From Proteobacteria bacterium UBA2383 (GTDB taxonomy: Bacteria > Pseudomonadota > Gammaproteobacteria > Competibacterales > Competibacteraceae), in the NCBI GenBank assembly GCA_002343485.1, contig DDST01000156.1, forward strand, positions 21,899 through 77,714: 55,816 nt of DNA. Direction: 5' to 3'. Below the pieces are notes generated by a model. It did no database searches. It was not told the origin of the DNA and saw nothing but the letters and a program-made list of their open reading frames with translations. A program made the translations under genes and the position numbers. Below, piece after piece: positions 49,742-55,816 of the stretch (position 1 is the stretch's first letter; every line of letters starts with the position of its first letter).

Positions 49742-52696
49742 TTGGCGCAGGCACATCGCATTAAAACTGAACCATCCATCATACGGATTGGTATTTTGCG
49801 TTTCTTCAACAAAGTATTGCGTGAGATCATCTTCTGGCTAGTGGCTGTGGCCGCGTTGGGGATGGTTGGCGCACTGGTTACATTCAATCCGGGTGATCCA
49901 GCCTGGACCCATACAGCCGAGGTTGCCCGGCTACATAACCTGGGTGGTGTGGCCGGTGCCTGGTTTGCTGACGTTACATTATATATGTTTGGCTATCCAG
50001 CTTATCTGTTGCCGTTAGGCCTGATTTTCGCCGGCTGGTGGTTATTTAAGCGTGGGGTTCTGCTGGAACTGGATGCCGAAATTGTCCTGTTCCGGGTGTT
50101 GGGATTTGCCGTGGCGCTGGCCACGGCTTGCGGGCTGGCAGCGTTACATCTGCAAGTATTGCCAGATACTGTACCGGGCGATGGTACCGCGGGCGGCTTA
50201 GTGGGTGTGCATGTCGGTCAGTTCCTGGTGCGGGCCTTTGGTTTTACCAGTGGTAATTTATTCATGGTTGCATTGTTACTGGCGGGTCTGACGCTGATGA
50301 CCGGTGTTCCATGGTTGACCATGATCGAAGGGATTGGCCACGCGACGCTTTGGCTGCTGGACACAGTGGGCGGCTGGGTGTTGACGCCTCTGCGCTGGAT
50401 GATGGGATTGGTGTCTGGGTCGCGGCGCCAGCACACCACCGCGGATCAGGGCGAGAAGCATGATGAGACGGACCCTCGTGAAGAAGTGGATTGCGAAGAA
50501 CCGGTCGAAGATCCAGTAATCGTGAATGCCAAAGACCAGACGACGCGATCATCGTTAACAGCATTCATGGGGCGGTGGCGTCTAACGCTGGCAGATTGGG
50601 TGAGTGTAGTTGCTGAAAAATCACGATTTTGGTGGCGCACACGCCACATGGAGACAGAAGCTGAGAATTCGCTGGATGTGTTTGATGCATTATCGCCTGC
50701 CGCTGAGGATAACGCATCAGAGTTGACGAGCAAACCGGTCACCCTTCAATCCTCAGTTGCAGGGAATCGGGGAGCAATGAATGGAGAGGATCGGCATTCA
50801 GCACGGATTGAACCGGTATTTAATCTGCCATCGCAGTTACAGGAACAACCAGCACCTCGTCCTGCGGCAGCCGCTGAGGCGGTAGAGAATACTATCAATG
50901 AATTACCGATATCTGATTTGACCTTGGTGCCGGTTGCAAATCGATTTGCGCCCTCATCGCCCGGATCAGTATCGCCCGGATCAGTATCGCCTGAATCGGT
51001 ATCGCCCGGGCCAGTATCGCCCGGATCAGTATCGCCTGAATCGGTATCGCCCGGATCAGTATCGCCCGGATCAGTATCGCCCGGATCAGTATCTCTTGCA
51101 AAGAGTGATGAGCCGAGGACAAGTGGAATATTTAAAGAAGAAGATCTGCCGGCTGCGCCAGTTGCTGTCATGACTCGACGATTGGCTACGCCACGCCCGT
51201 CGTCATCTTTTCCATTACCTCCACTTGATTTGCTTGACCCGCCACCCCTGCGCACGGCTGGCTATACGGGTGAGTTGCTGGATGAGATGTCACGTCGGCT
51301 CGAAACCCTGCTCAAAAGCTTTGGTGTCGAGGTTCAGGTGGTTGCCGTCGAGCCGGGACCGGTGATCACCCGCTTTGAAATTGAACCAGCGCCGGGCGTG
51401 AAAGTTAATCAAATTAGTAACCTAGTCAAGGATCTGGCGCGTGGTTTATCGGTTACCAGCGTCAGAGTTGTGGAAATCATCCCTGGTAAGTCAGTGATTG
51501 GGCTGGAAATCCCTAACCGTAAGCGGGAGATTGTCTACCTGCGGGAGACGCTGGAATCGCTGGCTTATGCCCAATCAACTGTGCCACTGACTTTAGTGTT
51601 AGGTAAAGATATTGGTGGCAATCCGGTGGTGGCAAATCTCAATAAAATGCCGCACTTATTGGTAGCCGGTACGACCGGCTCGGGTAAGTCGGTGGCGATT
51701 AACACGATGTTATTGAGTCTGCTTTACAAATCCCCACCTCGTGATGTGCGGTTGATCCTGGTGGACCCGAAAATGCTGGAATTGTCAGTTTATGAAGATA
51801 TCCCGCATCTATTGACGCCGGTTGTGACTGATATGAAAGAAGCAGCGAATGCCCTTCGCTGGTGCGTGGGTGAGATGGAGCGGCGTTATCGTCTGATGGC
51901 GGCACTGAAAGTACGCAATATCGCTGGCTTTAATCGCAAGGTGTTGGATGCGCTGGCGGGAGGAGAGGGATTAGCCGATCCGTTCTGGACGCCGGATAGC
52001 GCTGAAACGCCAGGTGAGATCGCTGTTTTGCAACCACTGCCATTCATTGTTGTCGTCATTGATGAACTGGCTGACATGATGATGATCGTTGGCAAGAAGG
52101 TTGAGGAATTGATTGCCCGGTTGGCGCAAAAGGCGCGAGCCGCTGGTATTCATCTGATTCTGGCGACCCAGCGGCCGTCGGTGGACGTCATTACTGGTCT
52201 AATCAAAGCCAATATTCCAACCCGTATTGCCTTCCAAGTCTCTTCACGGGTGGATTCGCGCACCATTCTCGATCAGATGGGCGCGGAACAGTTGCTGGGG
52301 CACGGCGATATGTTGTACCTGCCCCCCGGTACCGGCTTACCGCAGCGGGTGCATGGCGCATTTGTTGACGATCATGAGGTCAATCGGGTTGTGGACTATC
52401 TGCGCCAGACCGGTGCGCCGGATTATATTGATGAGGTATTGGCTGAATCACTGGGTGAGAGCGATAGCGGAAGCGGTAACGACGAAGGAAGCGGTCGTGG
52501 CGAAAGTGATCCCCTGTACGATGAAGCTGTGCGGATTGTCATTGAATCCCGGCGAGCTTCAGTGTCTGGGGTGCAGCGCCGGTTGCGCATCGGTTATAAC
52601 CGGGCAGCACGGCTGGTCGAGGAAATGGAGACGGCAGGTGTGGTGGGTCCAGTGCAATCGAATGGTGGCCGTGAAGTGCTGGCACCGTCATCGTAA
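49742..52696 (+). CDS. ftsK: DNA translocase FtsK
   Basis: FtsK pumps DNA at the septum and helps resolve chromosome dimers. The 984-residue protein starts at a TTG. The first 215 residues hold four or more membrane helices. A long disordered linker contains nine SPxxV-type pentapeptides (406-450). The motor has Walker A TTGSGKS (about residue 644), Walker B IDELADMMM and DNA translocase QRPSVDVITG. The C-terminal winged-helix gamma domain (about 920-984) reads ESRRASVSGVQRRLRIGYNRAARL-EEME, which reads KOPS sequences and contacts XerD. lolA and rarA follow, the usual gammaproteobacterial order. Confidence 0.96.
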   Translation: MAQAHRIKTEPSIIRIGILRFFNKVLREIIFWLVAVAALGMVGALVTFNPGDPAWTHTAEVARLHNLGGVAGAWFADVTLYMFGYPAYLLPLGLIFAGWWLFKRGVLLELDAEIVLFRVLGFAVALATACGLAALHLQVLPDTVPGDGTAGGLVGVHVGQFLVRAFGFTSGNLFMVALLLAGLTLMTGVPWLTMIEGIGHATLWLLDTVGGWVLTPLRWMMGLVSGSRRQHTTADQGEKHDETDPREEVDCEEPVEDPVIVNAKDQTTRSSLTAFMGRWRLTLADWVSVVAEKSRFWWRTRHMETEAENSLDVFDALSPAAEDNASELTSKPVTLQSSVAGNRGAMNGEDRHSARIEPVFNLPSQLQEQPAPRPAAAAEAVENTINELPISDLTLVPVANRFAPSSPGSVSPGSVSPESVSPGPVSPGSVSPESVSPGSVSPGSVSPGSVSLAKSDEPRTSGIFKEEDLPAAPVAVMTRRLATPRPSSSFPLPPLDLLDPPPLRTAGYTGELLDEMSRRLETLLKSFGVEVQVVAVEPGPVITRFEIEPAPGVKVNQISNLVKDLARGLSVTSVRVVEIIPGKSVIGLEIPNRKREIVYLRETLESLAYAQSTVPLTLVLGKDIGGNPVVANLNKMPHLLVAGTTGSGKSVAINTMLLSLLYKSPPRDVRLILVDPKMLELSVYEDIPHLLTPVVTDMKEAANALRWCVGEMERRYRLMAALKVRNIAGFNRKVLDALAGGEGLADPFWTPDSAETPGEIAVLQPLPFIVVVIDELADMMMIVGKKVEELIARLAQKARAAGIHLILATQRPSVDVITGLIKANIPTRIAFQVSSRVDSRTILDQMGAEQLLGHGDMLYLPPGTGLPQRVHGAFVDDHEVNRVVDYLRQTGAPDYIDEVLAESLGESDSGSGNDEGSGRGESDPLYDEAVRIVIESRRASVSGVQRRLRIGYNRAARLVEEMETAGVVGPVQSNGGREVLAPSS
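50957..51091 (+). repeat. nine 15-base tandem repeats in the ftsK linker
   Basis: Nine in-frame units of 15 bases encode SPGSV, SPGSV, SPESV, SPGPV, SPGSV, SPESV, and then SPGSV three times. Six units are identical in DNA; the variants occur in an order (AABCABAAA) that suggests expansion by units of one and several. The array is flanked by a divergent Pro/Ser-rich linker, so it probably varies in length between strains. Confidence 0.95.
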
Positions 52697-52737
52697 AAGA
52701 TTTTAAATTAACTTATTGATTTAAATGGAGTCACTAG

Positions 52738-53388
52738 ATGGTGTGGAAGTGTGGCTTGATATATAAGTGGGCGCCAATGCTGCTCATGCTGGTTTTTGGG
52801 TGGCTGCTGACTGGGCTGGCTCAGTCAGCAGCGCCATGGTCGGTACCGCGTTATTTCCAGGACTTGCAGTCACTACGGGCGGACTTTGTCCAGCGAGTGT
52901 TCGATGAGCATGCGCAGATTATTCAGACGTCCAGCGGCCAAATGTTGATGCAAAAGCCCGGTAAGTTCCGTTGGGATTATCAGACGCCTGCGGAACAGAT
53001 TATTGTTGCCGATGGTGAACGGTTGTGGGCTTATGATGTTGGTCTGGAGCAAGTCACTGTCCGTAAATTGGACACAGCACTGAGTTCAACCCCGCTGGCG
53101 TTGCTCAGCGGCGCAGCGCCTCTTGATGAGACGTTTACCATTGGCCCCGTTCGCCAGCGGGATGGACTGGATTGGTACGAATTGACGCCGCGCCAGCCAC
53201 AGCCTGAATTTCGGTTATTGCGGGTGGTTTTCAAGGGCGATCGGCTGGTCAGTCTGGAACTGGAGGATGGTTTCAGCCAGCGCACCCGCCTGGATTTCCA
53301 GAAGCTGGAGCGTAATCCGGTCTTAGATCCCGCCTTGCTGAAATTTACCCCGCCACCCGGCGTCGATGTGGTTGGCGATGCCGGATGA
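52738..53388 (+). CDS. lolA: outer-membrane lipoprotein carrier protein LolA
   Basis: LolA carries lipoproteins across the periplasm from LolCDE to LolB. The 216-residue protein starts at an ATG with GGAG nearby. A signal peptide of about 31 residues (ending QSA) is slightly long. Then follow LQSLRADFVQRVFDE, the GKFRWDYQTP block, the LLWAYD-equivalent RLWAYDVGLEQV, and a C-terminal hydrophobic region ending in PPPGVDVVG. It overlaps rarA by 11 bases. Confidence 0.94.
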   Translation: MVWKCGLIYKWAPMLLMLVFGWLLTGLAQSAAPWSVPRYFQDLQSLRADFVQRVFDEHAQIIQTSSGQMLMQKPGKFRWDYQTPAEQIIVADGERLWAYDVGLEQVTVRKLDTALSSTPLALLSGAAPLDETFTIGPVRQRDGLDWYELTPRQPQPEFRLLRVVFKGDRLVSLELEDGFSQRTRLDFQKLERNPVLDPALLKFTPPPGVDVVGDAG

Positions 53389-54691
53389 TCCCCGCCGCCC
53401 GCTGGCCAATCGATTAAGGCCGCGTCGCCTGGATGAGTTTGCCGGTCAAACTCATTTATTGGCGCCCGGTAAACCGCTTCGAGTGGCGATTGAACGGGGT
53501 CAACCGCATTCTATGGTGCTGTGGGGGCCTCCTGGCGCGGGCAAGACCACGTTAGCCGAGTTGCTGGCGGGCGCTAGCCAGGCGGTGTTTATCCGCTTGC
53601 CGGCAGTGATGGCCGGAGTGCGTGAACTGCGGGCGGCTGTGGAGCAGGCGCAAACCCTGTGGCGGGAACAACAGCGCCGCACGGTGTTGTTTGTGGACGA
53701 AGTTCATCGGTTCAACAAAGCGCAGCAGGATGCATTTTTACCCTATGTTGAAAACGGTGCTCTGATTTTCATTGGCGCGACGACGGAAAATCCCAGTTTC
53801 GCGTTGAACAACGCTCTATTGTCGCGAGTAAGGGTTTACGTGTTGCAGCGCTTGGATAGTGCCGCGATCAATCAGATTGTGGAGCGGGCACTCCACGACA
53901 CGGAATACGGGCTGGCGGGTCGCTGGCCGTTGACCGGCGAGGAGCGGACACGTCTGGCGCAGGCGGCCGATGGCGATGCTCGCCGGGCGTTGATCTGGCT
54001 GGAGCTGGCGGCGGAACTGGCTGAAGCCCGTGAAATCTCCCTGGACAAAGCACTGGCCGCGGTGATGAGCGATGGGACCGGGCGGCGCTTCGACCGCGGC
54101 GGCGATCTGTTTTATGACCAAATTTCGGCGTTGCACAAAGCAGTGCGCGGCAGCAGTCCAGATGCGGCGTTATATTGGCTGGCACGGATGCTCGATGGCG
54201 GCTGTGACCCCCTGTATATCGCCCGCCGGGTCGTGCGGATGGCCAGCGAAGATATTGGCAATGCCGATCCGCGCGCCTTGCAATTGGCGTTGAATGCTTG
54301 GGAGGCCCAGGAGCGGCTGGGTCATCCGGAGGGTGAACTCGCCATCGCGCAAGCAGTTGTGTATCTGGCGGTTGCGGCGAAAAGCAATGCCGTCTATACC
54401 GCGTTCAAGGCGGCTCGCCGGGATGCCGAGCGTTTTGGAACCCTGGAGGTGCCGCCGCATCTATGCAACGCGCCGGCTGAGTTGATGCGGGATCTAGGGT
54501 ATAGCGAAGGTTATCGCTATGCGCATGATGAACCGCATGCCTATGCCGCCGGGGAATGTTACTTCCCTGAGCCGCTCAAGGACGCGCGCTATTATCAGCC
54601 CACCGCCAACGGGTTGGAGGGGCGTATTGCCGAAAAGCTTGAGCGGTTGCGGGAATGGGATCGAGGAAGCCCCCAGCGGCGTTATGCGTAA
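53378..54691 (+). CDS. rarA: replication-associated recombination protein RarA (MgsA)
   Basis: RarA is a AAA+ ATPase acting at stalled forks. The 437-residue protein starts at the ATG at 53378 (MPDDPRRPLANRLRPR); an ATG at 53366 is in frame four codons upstream. Walker A is GPPGAGKTT, Walker B FVDEVHRFNK, sensor 1 GATTENPSF, and the family-specific YDQISALHKAVRGSSPDAALYWLARML and AYTAFKAAR-type blocks are present. In enteric bacteria serS follows; here a sugar kinase is next, on the other strand. Confidence 0.95.
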   Translation: MPDDPRRPLANRLRPRRLDEFAGQTHLLAPGKPLRVAIERGQPHSMVLWGPPGAGKTTLAELLAGASQAVFIRLPAVMAGVRELRAAVEQAQTLWREQQRRTVLFVDEVHRFNKAQQDAFLPYVENGALIFIGATTENPSFALNNALLSRVRVYVLQRLDSAAINQIVERALHDTEYGLAGRWPLTGEERTRLAQAADGDARRALIWLELAAELAEAREISLDKALAAVMSDGTGRRFDRGGDLFYDQISALHKAVRGSSPDAALYWLARMLDGGCDPLYIARRVVRMASEDIGNADPRALQLALNAWEAQERLGHPEGELAIAQAVVYLAVAAKSNAVYTAFKAARRDAERFGTLEVPPHLCNAPAELMRDLGYSEGYRYAHDEPHAYAAGECYFPEPLKDARYYQPTANGLEGRIAEKLERLREWDRGSPQRRYA

Positions 54692-54741
54692 ACCACCTGA
54701 CATCGCTGATCGTGATGAAATCAGAATCACTAATCGAGCAT

Positions 54742-55701
54742 TTAGTCTCCGGCCGCGAAATAACCTGGAACAGCCGCCGCCATGAAGGTCTCCACATCAG
54801 CGCACCGGGGCAGGCCATCCAGGATGCCCTCGCGGGCGGCGATGAGCGCGCCGCAGGCATTGCCGATACGCAATGATTCGGTCAGAGGTAGACCACGTAG
54901 CAGTGACCATACCAATCCAGAACCAAAAGCATCACCCGCGCCGGTGGCGTCGATCTGCTGAATCGGGTAGGCGGGTTGGCTCACAGCCGTACCCGCCTTA
55001 TCGAGGGCGACACAACCCGCATCAGCCAGAGTGATGACCAGCAACCGTCCCATCCAGCCAAGTTCCCGGGCCAGGGCGGGCAGTTGCTCTGACCAGCCCC
55101 TCCGGGTCAGCTTCTCCAGTTCCGGCTGGTCGAACAGCAATGCCGCTTCGGTGGTATTGGCTACCAGCACATCGGTTAGCGCTAGCAACTCATTATCGAT
55201 TTGACGCCACGGCGAGGGATTCAGGTAGGTATGCTTGCCGAGCTGGCGGGCTTGACGAAAAGCGTGCAGGATGACCGGATCGGGACTTTCAAACTGCGCC
55301 ACGACCCAATCCGCATGAACGAAGACCTCGCGCGCCTGCTCGACATGCCCGGCGGTCAGCAGCGCGTTCGCGCCCAGGTGAATCGCCAGACAATTCCGGC
55401 CGTCCGGGGCAATGAAACCGGCGCCATAACCGGAATTCGATCCCAAAGTTAAAACCCGCGTGGTATCCATCCCTTCCTCAGCGAGCCGGCGCTTGACCGC
55501 CGCGCCCGCTTCGTCCGCTCCTACTGCCATCAGCAAGTCCACGGTAACGCCCAGACGGTGCAGTCCCACGGCCAGGTTCAGGCCCTTGCCACCGTGTTCC
55601 TGGAAGATGCGCGTGGCCGCCAAGGATTCGCCAGCCAAAGGCAGGCGATCCACGTATAAAAAGTTGGCGTTCATGTAGTTGCCAAGCACGAAGGTGCGCA
55701 C
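54742..55701 (-). CDS. PfkB-family carbohydrate kinase (ribokinase-like)
   Basis: The 319-residue kinase starts at a GTG (an internal ATG at 55674 is possible). Substrate-binding GGKGLNLAVGLHRLG near the N-terminus and the C-terminal DATGAGDAFGSGLVWSLLRG, with the catalytic Asp, identify the PfkB family. The GGKG-N-A pattern is ribokinase-like. Substrate could be ribose, a nucleoside or another sugar; no transporter or regulator adjoins within the window. The last 115 bases of the window, upstream of this gene, are AT-rich and hold no gene. Confidence 0.88.
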   Translation of the reverse strand: MRTFVLGNYMNANFLYVDRLPLAGESLAATRIFQEHGGKGLNLAVGLHRLGVTVDLLMAVGADEAGAAVKRRLAEEGMDTTRVLTLGSNSGYGAGFIAPDGRNCLAIHLGANALLTAGHVEQAREVFVHADWVVAQFESPDPVILHAFRQARQLGKHTYLNPSPWRQIDNELLALTDVLVANTTEAALLFDQPELEKLTRRGWSEQLPALARELGWMGRLLVITLADAGCVALDKAGTAVSQPAYPIQQIDATGAGDAFGSGLVWSLLRGLPLTESLRIGNACGALIAAREGILDGLPRCADVETFMAAAVPGYFAAGD

Positions 55702-55816
55702 GGGTTTATCACTGTAATTTTGCGGTCAGGTTGATAAAATGATTTTTATGGTATTAGAATGGATTATCCAAATTTAACATATTAGTTGTATTTTGGAGAG
55801 TATTCATATATAGATA

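Noticed and set aside
50957..51091. Short tandem repeats considered as a CRISPR array
   Set aside because: Units are 15 bases, contiguous, without spacers, and stay in the FtsK frame; no cas genes are near.
50746..51255. Minus-strand frame of 169 codons with DTDPGDTDPGD repeats opposite ftsK
   Set aside because: It is the antisense reading of the ftsK tandem repeat; the plus strand carries the full FtsK signature, and the repeat pattern explains the open frame.

Overview
The window is a continuous stretch of bacterial chromosome. It is gene-dense, uses mostly ATG starts with some GTG and TTG, and shows no phage, complete transposon, plasmid, tRNA or rRNA gene. Gene content and order point to a gammaproteobacterium: rpsF-priB-rpsR-(DUF2232)-rplI-dnaB-alr-radA, aat-bpt, ftsK-lolA-rarA, and ttcA next to a complete branched-chain amino acid transporter. 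A proteobacterial-type phosphoribulokinase, an exported beta-carbonic anhydrase and a membrane Ser/Thr kinase with MORN repeats would fit an environmental lineage such as the Competibacteraceae or the purple sulfur bacteria. That placement is a guess from gene content, not something the sequence proves.

Layout. 1-5741: the end of a DUF2818 gene, phosphoribulokinase, a DMT exporter, a long DUF349 protein, a 563-base spacer with strong RNA-like hairpins, and a YdcH-like small protein. 5954-11867: ttcA, then livKHMGF, with a nuclease-like gene remnant between livG and livF. 11913-15298: a compact triad of outer-membrane barrel, small periplasmic binding protein and membrane diguanylate cyclase, which looks like one envelope-to-c-di-GMP signalling unit. 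15314-18859: a second DMT exporter, purB, a conserved hypothetical and a Nudix hydrolase. 18926-28182: a long same-strand run of lipoprotein, copper ATPase, two tiny membrane proteins, two histidine kinases sharing one FixJ-type regulator, a mercaptopyruvate-type sulfurtransferase and lipA. 28192-31380: an MFS transporter, a Tat-lipoprotein carbonic anhydrase and aroC. 31599-37165: the large kinase-PEGA-MORN protein, a Cys-containing small gene with its own terminator on the minus strand, an endonuclease/exonuclease/phosphatase-fold membrane protein and a Tat-exported beta-lactamase-fold protein. 37351-40126: a PatB-type C-S lyase, convergent with a cysE / IscU-like / IscA set. 40389-46959: the ribosomal protein, primosome, DnaB, Alr and RadA cluster. 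46978-49590: bpt, aat and a FemAB-like acetyltransferase on the minus strand. 49742-54691: ftsK, lolA and rarA. 54742-55701: a PfkB-family sugar kinase.

The most interesting points are these: a 20-base-pair hairpin that buries the radA ribosome binding site and start codon while holding the alr stop codon in its loop, suggesting obligate translational coupling; an IscU-like scaffold lacking the first cluster cysteine and the adjacent regulatory aspartate; the barrel / binding protein / diguanylate cyclase triad; the two-kinase, one-regulator cluster after the copper pump; a 15-base tandem repeat inside the FtsK linker; a dnaB/alr overlap of about 100 bases that creates the DnaB tail; and an unexplained structured segment at 5338-5473 whose terminal palindrome recurs upstream of dnaB.
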